Source: Parahaliea maris (lineage in GTDB: Bacteria > Pseudomonadota > Gammaproteobacteria > Pseudomonadales > Halieaceae). Taken from it: a DNA stretch of 64,000 nt. The notes beneath the pieces were generated by a model that saw only the letters and a program-made list of their open reading frames with translations, was not told the DNA's origin and made no database searches. Both the position numbers and the translations under genes were made by a program. The stretch is from the NCBI RefSeq assembly GCF_008064665.1, contig NZ_VRZA01000001.1:310001-374000 (forward strand), read 5' to 3'. Positions within the stretch are counted from its first letter, which is position 1. Each line of letters begins with the position of its first letter. Shown here one piece after another: positions 42,735 to 51,545 of the stretch.

Positions 42735-44910
42735 GGTCTTCCTCCGGGCGGCGCATGACGTGGATCAGCAGGGCAATAAAGAGGGCGAAGCAGCCCAGGA
42801 AGGCCTTGGCCGGGCCGGTGGTAGCAGTGGCCGGATAGGCATAGGGTTGCGGGCCCTGGCCGCGGGGGCGGGTATTGGGAACCGCGCCGGAACGCAGGGG
42901 AACCGAGGGCTCCCGCGACACCCGCTCCTCGATCGCGATAAAACTGGTGTAGGGACTCAGCAACTGGTGGGCGAGAGCCACCTCCAGCACCGCGGGCCGG
43001 ATTTCATCCTCCGGTGAACCGGCGGATTTCAGCGCCAGCAGTCCGGCGATTTTGCGCCGGGCCCAGACACTGGCCACCTCGGCATTGCCCGGCTGGGCGG
43101 GCAGCGTCACGCTGTCCTGCCAGCGCTGCCCGCCCAGGTTCGCAGCCACCTGCACATCACCGGCAGGAGGGCCGCTGAAGCGCACGGCCTGCAACAGCGG
43201 CTGACCACGATAGAGGTCAGGCACCCGCGCCGGCCAGGCCTCCACCGGGTTGGGCCAGTTCACCGCGACGTCTGTCGCCAACGGCGCCGCAATGCGGGCG
43301 AACAGTCCCCCCATGGCTTCGCCGGCCTCGTCGATGTTGCCAACCTGCACACTGAAGCCGCGCCCGGCGTCAGCTGCCCGCTGCATGAACCAGTGATTGG
43401 GAGCCGAACCGATGCCCACCGTAAACAGGCGGCTACTGCCCAGATTCTGCTGGATCAATTCAAACAGCGCGGCCTCGTTACCCACCGCGCCGTCGGTAAT
43501 GAAAATCACCTGCCGCAAGCGTTCACCATCAGTTTCTTCACTGTTGTCACCAACCAGCAAGGCTCGCTCCAGCGCGGGACGCATTTCCGTGCCGCCGCCG
43601 GCCTGGAGCTGGCGCACGAATTCACTGGCCTGGGCCAGGTAGTGCCGGTTGGCGGGCATGGCGTGCCTGAAAAGCGCCCGGGTATTGCTGTCGAAAGCGA
43701 TGACGTTGAACGTGTCGTCCGGCGTCAACTGGCGCAGGGCGAGCGCGAGGCTGTGCCGTGCCTGTTCGATCGACACCCCGGCCATGGAGCCCGAGGTATC
43801 CACGACCAGGATGACCTCTCGGGAGGCGACAGCGCTTGCATCTGCGAGCTCCGGAGGCAGCACCATCAGCAGGCCGTAATACGCTCCCGCCACCTGCTCC
43901 ACGAACAGAGCACTGCGCGGCGCTGCCCCGGTGACCGGGCGCCACTGGAGAATAAAGTCCCGGTCCATTTCCACCGGGCCGCCGGCCAGGGCCAGCTGGT
44001 AGCGCTGGCCATCCCGGCTGAGGTTGAGTTCGTGATAGAGCGCCTGCACCTGGGCCAGGGGCATGCCGGCATCCAGTTGCACCGTGACATTCATCGGATT
44101 CAGGGGCGCCCGATCCGACCCCGGCTGCGGAAACAGCAGTGGGCTGATCGCGGGCGCATCCGGCACCTGGTCGGTGGCGCTCGCCCAGCCCAGGTACTCA
44201 CCATTCCGGGACCGCGTACTCAACGCCGGCGGTTGCTCGCGGGGCCCTTGTTCACGGCGCGGGAGTTCACGGGTAATCCCGGGGATATAACGCGCGGTGA
44301 TCGTCGTGGGGATGCGCAGGGCAAACGTGCCCTCGCTGTACTCGGCCGCCTGCACATACTCCATGCGCACGGTGACCTGTTCGCCTGGGCCAATATTGGC
44401 GATGCGGTTGGTAAAGAGATTGGGGCGCTGCTGTTCTACCAACGCCGCCTTTTTACCCGCGGCGCGAGCTGCCTTGTACAGTACTTCGGCCTCTTGCCGC
44501 TCGCGAATCCGGCCGACAACCACCCGCTCCCCCACCTGCATTTCCAGCCGTCGCACGGCGGCGTCTGCCGGCAGGGGAAAGCTGAAGACACCCTCCTGCC
44601 ACGATTGTGTGGTGTTGCTGAATACCTGCTCCAGCCGCACCACCGCCAGCATGCCGGACACACGAATGTCGAGACGGGTGCCCTGGGTGAGTGCCGCCTG
44701 ATAGGTGCCCGTTGAGCTGTCAAACCACTGCAGTTTGCCGGCTCCCGGGTGGTCGCCCTCTGCCGCCGCTCGTGCCGGACTAACACTGAACAGCAGCAGC
44801 GCCAGCAGGCACAGCAATGCCCGGGGCAGGGCCTGAAAACAGAACCAGAGGCCCGGCCGCAGCACCACCCCCTCCTCCAGTGGATATCGCACCACGTCCT
44901 TGCCCGCCAT
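42715..44910 (-). CDS. Marine proteobacterial sortase target protein (VIT and vWA domains)
   Basis: 731 residues. A signal segment (about 30-50), a VIT domain (about 60-205; VRLEQVFSNTTQSWQEGVFS and LFTNRIANIGPGEQVTVRM) and a vWA domain (about 365-530) with the MIDAS motif Asp371-TSGS. The C-terminus has a sorting-like motif, PATATTG from Pro693, preceded by Tyr rather than the usual Leu, then a TM helix and an Arg-rich tail (MRRPEEDRDPAK). It should be a secreted adhesive protein cleaved by the neighbouring sortase. It is divergent from the response regulator. Confidence 0.88.
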   Translation of the reverse strand: MAGKDVVRYPLEEGVVLRPGLWFCFQALPRALLCLLALLLFSVSPARAAAEGDHPGAGKLQWFDSSTGTYQAALTQGTRLDIRVSGMLAVVRLEQVFSNTTQSWQEGVFSFPLPADAAVRRLEMQVGERVVVGRIRERQEAEVLYKAARAAGKKAALVEQQRPNLFTNRIANIGPGEQVTVRMEYVQAAEYSEGTFALRIPTTITARYIPGITRELPRREQGPREQPPALSTRSRNGEYLGWASATDQVPDAPAISPLLFPQPGSDRAPLNPMNVTVQLDAGMPLAQVQALYHELNLSRDGQRYQLALAGGPVEMDRDFILQWRPVTGAAPRSALFVEQVAGAYYGLLMVLPPELADASAVASREVILVVDTSGSMAGVSIEQARHSLALALRQLTPDDTFNVIAFDSNTRALFRHAMPANRHYLAQASEFVRQLQAGGGTEMRPALERALLVGDNSEETDGERLRQVIFITDGAVGNEAALFELIQQNLGSSRLFTVGIGSAPNHWFMQRAADAGRGFSVQVGNIDEAGEAMGGLFARIAAPLATDVAVNWPNPVEAWPARVPDLYRGQPLLQAVRFSGPPAGDVQVAANLGGQRWQDSVTLPAQPGNAEVASVWARRKIAGLLALKSAGSPEDEIRPAVLEVALAHQLLSPYTSFIAIEERVSREPSVPLRSGAVPNTRPRGQGPQPYAYPATATTGPAKAFLGCFALFIALLIHVMRRPEEDRDPAKS

Positions 44911-45088
44911 CGTCTTGCCTCCCTGTGATTTCAGGAGCCATTACAGCGAAGCAATATGGTGATGCGCGGTACCAATTGCGGCGGCGCGGTGATGAATTAT
45001 GGCGAATTGTGGCAGCCGCTTGAGCTGCCCTGACCTTTCTGGAACCATGAGCGCACTCTCAATCCGTGGAGCCGGGCCGGTTCACGCC

Positions 45089-45784
45089 ATGCCACAGCAC
45101 ATTGCCATTGTCGAAGATGAGGCCAGCCTGGCCGCCAATTACCGCGACGCCCTGCAGCGCCAGGGTTTCAAAGTGTCGCTGTACGATAGCCGCCAGCGTG
45201 CCGCTGAGGCCTTTGCCCTGCGCCTGCCGGACCTGGCGATCATCGACGTGGGCCTGGGTGATGAGTTCGAAGGCGGTTTCGACCTGTGCCGCGACCTGCG
45301 CAGTCGCTCCCCGGAGCTGCCCATTGTCTTTCTGACCGCGCGCGACTCGGAACTGGACATCATCTCCGGCCTGCGCCTGGGCGCCGACGACTACCTCACC
45401 AAGGACATCAGCCAGCCCCACATGCTGGCACGCATCACGGCCCTGCTGCGCCGGGTGAAAGCCCTGCGGGCACCGGAGTCGCGGGAACACCGGGTGGAAC
45501 AGGGCGCCCTGCTGCTGAACCTGGAACGGATGACCGCCAGCTGGCGCACCCAGCCTGTGGAACTCACGGTGACGGAATTCTGGATGGTGCATGCCCTGGC
45601 CCACCACCCGGGGCATGTGAAAAACCGCCAGCAACTGATGGAAGCCGCCAGTGTGGTGCTGGACGACAACAGCATCACCTCCCACGTCAAACGCATCCGC
45701 CGCAAGTTCCAGGCGGTGGATGAGCAGTTCGACGCCATCGAAACTGCCTACGGCATGGGTTACCGCTGGGTAGGCCGCGAGTGA
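45089..45784 (+). CDS. pdsR: Response regulator of the dedicated sortase system
   Basis: From the ATG at 45089 the protein has 231 residues. The receiver domain has acidic DE near residue 10, the phospho-acceptor Asp53 (LAIIDVGLG) and Lys (TKDIS). An OmpR-type winged helix (EHRVEQGALLLNLERMTASW, ending AYGMGYRW) completes it. The stop overlaps the kinase GTG by 4 bases. It is divergent from the target/sortase operon and most likely controls it. Confidence 0.85.
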   Translation: MPQHIAIVEDEASLAANYRDALQRQGFKVSLYDSRQRAAEAFALRLPDLAIIDVGLGDEFEGGFDLCRDLRSRSPELPIVFLTARDSELDIISGLRLGADDYLTKDISQPHMLARITALLRRVKALRAPESREHRVEQGALLLNLERMTASWRTQPVELTVTEFWMVHALAHHPGHVKNRQQLMEAASVVLDDNSITSHVKRIRRKFQAVDEQFDAIETAYGMGYRWVGRE

Positions 45785-47877
45785 GCCTGCGCCGGCAGCT
45801 GATTGTTATCAGCCTGCTGCTGTTGGCGCTGCCCTGGGCCGGCTGCCAGTTCCTGCGGGAAACCGAAAACACCCTGCGCCAGGGCCAGGCCATTGCCCTG
45901 CAGGCCACCGCCCAGGCCGTGGCCGCGAGCTTCAGCGAACAGCCTGGCTTACTGTACCCGGACACCGCCCGGCTGCGCGAACCGGCCGAGTTGAATGGTT
46001 CGATTTACGCGCGTGCCGCCCAGGCCCCGATTATTGTTGACGGCTACGCCGACGGCTGGCCCGACGAGTGGAGCGGCGGTTTTGGCAACCATAGTGAAAA
46101 CGGCAGCGCCGACCAGGGCCCTGGCGCTGCGCCCGGCTTCCGCTACCAGGCGGCCACCCGCAACGGCATGCTCTACCTGTTGCTGGCCGTCAGCGACAAC
46201 AAGGTGGTGTACGACAACCCGGGCCTGTCACCCGAGCCCAACGGAGACCGCCTGCTGATTCGCACCTGGCTGGACGGCCGGCGCCAGGACTACGCCATTG
46301 CCACCGCGGCCCCGGGGGCGGTGCGGGCCCGCGCTGCCGGCCGCCGCCACCCCGGCGTGAACCCCGGCCAGATCACCGGCGTGTGGCAGGACACCCAACA
46401 GGGCTACACCCTGGAAATACAGTTGCCCCTGGGCATTACCGGCAACCGTCTCGGCCTGCAGATTGTGGATGTGGACGGCCGCGGCGCTCCACTCACCGCC
46501 GGCAACTTTACGCCGCTGGAACAGCAGGCTCCGCCCTGGCTGATCTATTACCCCGACGCGCTACAACAACCGCTGTCGGCGTTTGGCGCGCCGGGCCGCG
46601 AACTGGCCGTATTCGATATCAACAGCTGGCAACTGGCGCAGGTGGCGCCAGCCACGCCCCCCGATGACACCGATGCAAACCAGGACAACCGGCCCTTCTG
46701 GCTGCTGCGCTGGTTGTATCGACGCATCCTGTCACAACAGGAGGTTCCCCCCCTGCCCCAGACCACGGCCACGGGGCGCCTGGCGGCAGCCGAACTGGTG
46801 ACCGCCCTGCGCGGCCAGGACGCCATTCGCTGGTACCGGGAAACAACCAATGGCCGGCGCAGCACCCTGTCGGCCGCGGCCCCCATCCGCAGTGACGGCG
46901 AAGTGATCGGCGCGGTGTTGCTGCGCCAGGGCAGCGAGGAATACCTGGCCCTGACCGACCGCGCCTTCAGCAAGCTGCTGAGTTACAGCCTGCTGGCGGC
47001 GGCCCTGGCTGCCCTGGGCCTGCTCGGCTACGCCAGCGTGCTGTCCTGGCGCATCGGGCGCCTGAGCCGGGCCGCCGGGCGGGTGGCCCAGCGCGGCAAT
47101 ATCGTCACCGAGGCCTTCCCCCGCAGCAAGGCGCGGGACGAAGTGGGCGAACTGTCCCGGCGCTTTGCCGACCTGCTGGAGGAGTTGCGCGCCTACAACG
47201 AATACCTGCAGACCCTGAGCCGCAAGCTGTCCCACGAGCTGCGCACGCCCATCGCGGTGATCCAGTCCTCACTGGACAACCTCGATGAAGAGACCGCGCC
47301 GGCGCAGCGCGATGTCTTTGTGGCCCGGGCGCGAGAAGGGCTGGAGCGACTGGGGCGCATCCTCACTGCCATGACCGAAGCCAGCCGGGTGGAAGAGAGC
47401 GTGCGCAGTGACGTATTGGCGGAATTGGACCTGGTGCCGCTACTGAAACAGGTAGTACCCGCCTACCAGAGCGCCTACCCGGGCTACCGCCTGCAACTGA
47501 AATGCGACCTGCTTGCGGCCCCCTGCCTGGCCTCCCCCGACCTGCTGGTACAGGCCCTGGACAAGCTGGTGGACAACGCCGCGTCGTTCTCGGCGCCGGG
47601 TGGCCCCATTCAGGTATCACTCACCGCCAGCGGCAGCCACTGGGAGCTGGCGGTCACCAACCAGGGGCCGCCATTGCCAGAGCACATGCAGGGCCAGCTG
47701 TTCGAGGCCATGGTATCGTTGCGGGAAAAGTCCGCCGGCGACGGTGTGCACCTGGGGCTGGGCCTCTATATCGTCAAGCTGATTACCGAGACCCTGGGCG
47801 GGCAGGTGCAGGCGCACAATCTACCCGGGGCGGAGGGGGTGATGATTGCCCTGCGGCTACCGCGCGGGGAGCTGTAG
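45781..47877 (+). CDS. pdsS: Histidine kinase of the dedicated sortase system
   Basis: 698 residues from a GTG. One TM helix lies at the N-terminus, followed by a large periplasmic domain (about 30-390) with a carbohydrate-binding-like part (APIIVDGYADGWPDEWSGGF). A second TM helix near 400-420, a HAMP-like linker, a HisKA domain with His485 (KLSHELRTP) and a HATPase domain (LDKLVDNAASFSAPGG and GLGLYIVKLI) follow. It probably senses an envelope signal and phosphorylates PdsR. It is the long form typical of this system. Confidence 0.87.
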   Translation: MSLRRQLIVISLLLLALPWAGCQFLRETENTLRQGQAIALQATAQAVAASFSEQPGLLYPDTARLREPAELNGSIYARAAQAPIIVDGYADGWPDEWSGGFGNHSENGSADQGPGAAPGFRYQAATRNGMLYLLLAVSDNKVVYDNPGLSPEPNGDRLLIRTWLDGRRQDYAIATAAPGAVRARAAGRRHPGVNPGQITGVWQDTQQGYTLEIQLPLGITGNRLGLQIVDVDGRGAPLTAGNFTPLEQQAPPWLIYYPDALQQPLSAFGAPGRELAVFDINSWQLAQVAPATPPDDTDANQDNRPFWLLRWLYRRILSQQEVPPLPQTTATGRLAAAELVTALRGQDAIRWYRETTNGRRSTLSAAAPIRSDGEVIGAVLLRQGSEEYLALTDRAFSKLLSYSLLAAALAALGLLGYASVLSWRIGRLSRAAGRVAQRGNIVTEAFPRSKARDEVGELSRRFADLLEELRAYNEYLQTLSRKLSHELRTPIAVIQSSLDNLDEETAPAQRDVFVARAREGLERLGRILTAMTEASRVEESVRSDVLAELDLVPLLKQVVPAYQSAYPGYRLQLKCDLLAAPCLASPDLLVQALDKLVDNAASFSAPGGPIQVSLTASGSHWELAVTNQGPPLPEHMQGQLFEAMVSLREKSAGDGVHLGLGLYIVKLITETLGGQVQAHNLPGAEGVMIALRLPRGEL

Positions 47878-47879
47878 CC

Positions 47880-48170
47880 TCAATCCTTGTCCTTGTGCAG
47901 CTTCTTCTTGTCCTTGTCTTTCTGCTTGTCTTTCACCTTGTCCATTTTCTTTTCGGCCCCGTCGCGGGCGTCATCCAGCTTGTCGTCCACGTCGTCCTTG
48001 GCCCGGTTGCTGACCTTCTCTGCATCGCAGGGCCCGTGCACACCCACTGCGGCCTCCATCGCCGCGTTACGGGCGACATCCTTGGCGTCGCAGTCAATCA
48101 GGTGCGGCTTGTCGGCCTGCACGGCGGCAGATGACAGCAGGAACAGGGCGGGCAGAAGGCGTAACCACAT
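47880..48170 (-). CDS. Small exported Lys/Asp-rich protein
   Basis: 96 residues with a signal peptide (cleavage near VQADK). One Cys pair (LIDCDAKD and GPCDAEK) is followed by an unusually charged tail of alternating Lys and Asp (DKVKDKQKDKDKKKLHKDKD). It converges on the kinase gene, 2 bases between stops. The Cys part resembles small periplasmic proteins; the tail may be unfolded or bind surfaces. No family is recognised. Confidence 0.55.
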   Translation of the reverse strand: MWLRLLPALFLLSSAAVQADKPHLIDCDAKDVARNAAMEAAVGVHGPCDAEKVSNRAKDDVDDKLDDARDGAEKKMDKVKDKQKDKDKKKLHKDKD

Positions 48171-48235
48171 GACAGAACTCCACTAGGCAAAGATGCACAG
48201 ACTATAGCCCAGGATGGGCAGTTGCACTGACCTGA

Positions 48236-50257
48236 CTAACTCACGAAAGCCAGCTGCTTGAGCTCCGCCACCTGGTCGCGCAGGGCGGCGGCCTCCTCGA
48301 ACTCCAGGTTCTTGGCGTGTTCCAACATCTGCGCCTCCATCTGCTTGAGCTTGCGGGCCAGCGCGGCGGGGCTGAGCTTGGCCACCTCCTCGTTGCTGTA
48401 GGCCAGCTTGTCCTCCGCCACCTTGCGGCCCTTGGCCTTGCCGCGGGTGGGCATGCGGCGGGCGCCTTCCATGATGTCCTGGACCGACTTGGTGACCCCC
48501 CGTGGGGTAATGCCGTGTTCGGCGTTGTAGGCCAGCTGCTTCTCCCGGCGGCGCTCGGTTTCTGCCATCGCCCGCTCCATCGATCCGGTCACCCGGTCGG
48601 CATACAGAATAGCGCGGCCCTTCAGGTTACGGGCGGCGCGGCCGATGGTCTGGATGAGGGAGCGGTCGGAGCGCAGGAAGCCCTCCTTGTCGGCATCCAG
48701 AATGGCCACCAGCGACACCTCGGGCATATCCAGGCCCTCCCGCAGGAGGTTGATGCCCACCAGCACGTCGAACTCTCCCAGGCGCAGGTCGCGGATGATT
48801 TCCACCCGCTCCACGGTATCGATATCCGAGTGCATATAGCGCACCCGCACGTCGTGCTCCGCCAGGTATTCGGTAAGGTCCTCGGCCATACGCTTGGTGA
48901 GGGTGGTCACCAGCACCCGCTCGCCGTCCGCCACCACCTTGCGGATTTCCGCCAGCAGGTCGTCCACCTGGGTGGTGGCCGGGCGCACTTCCAGCTCCGG
49001 GTCCACCAGGCCGGTGGGGCGCACCACCTGCTCCACCGTGCGGCCGGCGTGCTCGATTTCATAGGGGCCGGGCGTGGCGGACACATACACCGCCTGGGGC
49101 ACCAGTTGCTCCCACTCCTCGAAGCGCAGGGGGCGGTTGTCCAGTGCCGAAGGCAGGCGGAAACCATACTCCACCAGGGTTTCCTTGCGCGAGCGGTCAC
49201 CGCGGAACATGGCGCCGATCTGGGGAATGGTGGCGTGGGACTCGTCGATGATCACCAGGGCGTTGTCCGGCAGGTATTCGAACAGGGTGGGCGGCGGCTC
49301 ACCCGAGGCGCGCCCGGAGAGGTAGCGGGAGTAGTTCTCCACCCCGTTGCAGTAGCCCAGTTCACGGATCATCTCCATGTCGTATTTGGTGCGCTGCTGC
49401 AGGCGCTGGGCCTCCACCAGCTTGCTCACCTCATTCAACTGCTTGAGGCGGCCGTCCAGCTCCTGCTCGATCTGCTCCACCGCGTTTAGCATTACGTCCC
49501 GTGAGGTCACGTAGTGGCTCTTGGGGAAGATGGTAACGCGCGGCACCTTGCTTTCCACCGCCCCGGTGAGGGGATCGAACAGGGTGATGCTGTCGATCTC
49601 CTCGTCGAACAGCTCCACCCGCACCGCCTCACGCTCCGAGTCCGCCGGGAAGATGTCGATCACATCCCCCCGCACCCGGTAGGTGCCGCGGGAGAAGTCG
49701 ACATCATTGCGGGTGTACTGCAGCTCCGCCAGCTGCCGCAGGATATGGCGCTGGTCTATGATTTCCCCCCGGGACAGGTGCATCACCATCTTGAAGTAGG
49801 ACTGGGGATCCCCCAGGCCGTAAATGGCGGACACCGTGGCCACTACCAGACAGTCATCCCGCTCCAGCAGGGCCTTGGTAGCCGACAGGCGCATCTGCTC
49901 AATGTGGTCGTTGACCGAGGCGTCCTTCTCTATATAGGTGTCGGACGAGGGCACGTAGGCTTCGGGCTGGTAGTAGTCGTAGTAGGAGACGAAGTACTCC
50001 ACCGCGTTGTCCGGGAAGAATTCCTTGAACTCGCCGTAGAGCTGGGCCGCCAGCGTCTTGTTGTGGGCCATGACAATGGTGGGCCGCTGCAGCTTTTCCA
50101 CCACGTGGGCCATGGTGAAAGTTTTGCCCGAGCCGGTGACCCCCAGCAGGATCTGGGAGGCCAGCCCTGCCTGCACCCCTTCCACCAGCTGCTCGATGGC
50201 CCGGGGCTGGTCCCCGGCGGGCTGGTAGGAGGACTGGACTTTGAACGCTTTGGACAT
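48236..50257 (-). CDS. uvrB: Excinuclease ABC subunit B
   Basis: 673 residues from the ATG at 50257 ([17 protein letters not shown]). It has Walker A (GVTGSGKT), the beta-hairpin [26 protein letters not shown] and the C-terminal UvrC-binding UVR motif ([13 protein letters not shown]). It is the damage-verifying helicase of nucleotide excision repair. The frame stays open 40 codons further upstream, but homology starts at the chosen Met. The ribosome-binding site is weak. Confidence 0.97.
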   Translation of the reverse strand: MSKAFKVQSSYQPAGDQPRAIEQLVEGVQAGLASQILLGVTGSGKTFTMAHVVEKLQRPTIVMAHNKTLAAQLYGEFKEFFPDNAVEYFVSYYDYYQPEAYVPSSDTYIEKDASVNDHIEQMRLSATKALLERDDCLVVATVSAIYGLGDPQSYFKMVMHLSRGEIIDQRHILRQLAELQYTRNDVDFSRGTYRVRGDVIDIFPADSEREAVRVELFDEEIDSITLFDPLTGAVESKVPRVTIFPKSHYVTSRDVMLNAVEQIEQELDGRLKQLNEVSKLVEAQRLQQRTKYDMEMIRELGYCNGVENYSRYLSGRASGEPPPTLFEYLPDNALVIIDESHATIPQIGAMFRGDRSRKETLVEYGFRLPSALDNRPLRFEEWEQLVPQAVYVSATPGPYEIEHAGRTVEQVVRPTGLVDPELEVRPATTQVDDLLAEIRKVVADGERVLVTTLTKRMAEDLTEYLAEHDVRVRYMHSDIDTVERVEIIRDLRLGEFDVLVGINLLREGLDMPEVSLVAILDADKEGFLRSDRSLIQTIGRAARNLKGRAILYADRVTGSMERAMAETERRREKQLAYNAEHGITPRGVTKSVQDIMEGARRMPTRGKAKGRKVAEDKLAYSNEEVAKLSPAALARKLKQMEAQMLEHAKNLEFEEAAALRDQVAELKQLAFVS

Positions 50258-50419
50258 GACAGGGCCAGACTGGGCAGAAATTAGCCGTTTATTATCATCG
50301 ACTTGGCCCCGGATTTCAGCCTTGTAAGGGGTTCGCTGGGCCACTGAAAATAATCTGCAATCGGGTGTTGACCACACCCAACTCGATCATTAATATACGC
50401 GGCCTCTGGTTAAGTCCAT

Positions 50420-50495
50420 TCCGCCTTAGCTCAGTTGGTAGAGCAAATGACTGTTAATCATTGGGTCGCTGGTTCGAGCCCAGCAGGCGGAGCCA
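50420..50495 (+). tRNA. tRNA-Asn (GTT anticodon)
   Basis: A 76-base cloverleaf: acceptor TCCGCCT/AGGCGGA, D-arm GCTCAGTTGGTAGAGC, anticodon loop CTGTTAA (GTT), T-loop TTCGAGC and encoded CCA. It is followed by a strong terminator. Confidence 0.95.
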
Positions 50496-50506
50496 TATTA
50501 CGGAAA

Positions 50507-50540
50507 AGCCCGCAGAATCGCTGATTCTGCGGGCTTTTTT
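50507..50540 (+). terminator. Terminator after tRNA-Asn
   Basis: A 13-bp perfect stem (AGCCCGCAGAATC and GATTCTGCGGGCT) with a 3-base loop and a T run, 12 bases after the tRNA. Confidence 0.92.
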
Positions 50541-50769
50541 GTGCCCTCTACAAAGACCCTGCAGGACCGCTGATATCCCGGCGCTGACGATACTCACACC
50601 TCACTGCGGCACTACTGCTTTCAAAAAACACCAGGGATCCGGTCGCCTAACAATTACCTCCAGTCCTCAGGTATAGCCACAGGCACGGCAGTCACGATCA
50701 CATCACGCCGACCTTTTTTGTATATACATTTTGCTTTAACAGGTAGAATGGCATACCTACAATTTGATC

Positions 50770-51039
50770 ATGAAATACGAATGGGACAGAAAAAAGGCTG
50801 AGCGTAACCTTGAAGTTCACGGGGTGTCGTTTGAATACGTGGAAAAGTTTGAATGGGACTCCGTTCTTGAGTGGGAGGATAGGCGCGAAAACTACCAAGA
50901 AACCCGAATGATTTCCTTCGCTCCCATCGAAGACCGACTCTACTGTCTTGTTTACACCATGCGCGGAGAAGTTTGTCGCGTGATCAGTCTTCGTAAGGCC
51001 AATAGCAGAGAGGTAGATCACTATGAGCAAAAAGGGTAG
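50770..51039 (+). CDS. brnT: BrnT-family toxin
   Basis: 89 residues from the ATG at 50770; two codons (TTG-ATC) upstream are excluded. The family marks are YEWDRKKAERNLEVHGVSF, then EWEDRRENYQETRMISFAPI and RVISLRKANSREVDHYEQ. BrnT is a RelE-like ribonuclease that stops translation in stress. It overlaps brnA by 17 bases. The pair follows tRNA-Asn and precedes the Rhs genes, an accessory region. Confidence 0.88.
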   Translation: MKYEWDRKKAERNLEVHGVSFEYVEKFEWDSVLEWEDRRENYQETRMISFAPIEDRLYCLVYTMRGEVCRVISLRKANSREVDHYEQKG

Positions 51040-51352
51040 ACGCAAGCTGGTAAGACCCACCGCTGCTGAAGACAAGGCGATCAACGAGGGGATCTCTTGC
51101 GATCCTGACACGTCCGAGGCGACCGCAGAGGATTTCGCCAAAGCCCGAGGACGCGGCCCACAAAAGGGCCCAAAGAAAGTGGCGGTTTCCATTCGGCTGG
51201 ATCAGCGCATTGTCGATGCTTACAAGGCAGGCGGCACCGGATGGCAGTCAAGGATTAACGACACCCTGCTGGACACCCTCAAGGCTGAGGATAAAGACAA
51301 GCTGAAAACTGCCACCGGGAAAGGCAGGACCAGGAAAGAGAAGAGCGCCTGA
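51023..51352 (+). CDS. brnA: BrnA-family antitoxin
   Basis: 109 residues. The ribbon-helix-helix (KVAVSIRLDQRIVDAYKAGG, then TGWQSRINDTLLDTL) is the BrnA-type DNA-binding end that represses the brnTA promoter. The N-terminal part covers the toxin. The Lys-rich tail (LKTATGKGRTRKEKSA) is a small extension. Overlap with brnT ensures coupled synthesis. Confidence 0.85.
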   Translation: MSKKGRRKLVRPTAAEDKAINEGISCDPDTSEATAEDFAKARGRGPQKGPKKVAVSIRLDQRIVDAYKAGGTGWQSRINDTLLDTLKAEDKDKLKTATGKGRTRKEKSA

Positions 51353-51545
51353 GCGCTCATCACTCCCCCCTACCCGACGACTCTCTCCACTTCTGGCTGA
51401 AATCGACCAATCATTCTCCCCGCAACCTCAGCCACATTCCTCTAAAGTAAAATCATGGGATGTCGAGTATGACTCGATCTTTCCCTGACAGGTCTCAAGG
51501 ATGACACCTGCCACAAAGAACCCGGCTGGCTCAGGGAGGAGCGGC

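Noticed and set aside
43393-44715. Plus-strand ORF of 440 codons opposite the sortase target
   Set aside because: Shadow of a gene with clear VIT and vWA domains.
48317-49489. Long plus-strand ORF of 390 codons opposite uvrB
   Set aside because: Antisense shadow; its sequence is His/Gln/Leu-rich without any family pattern.
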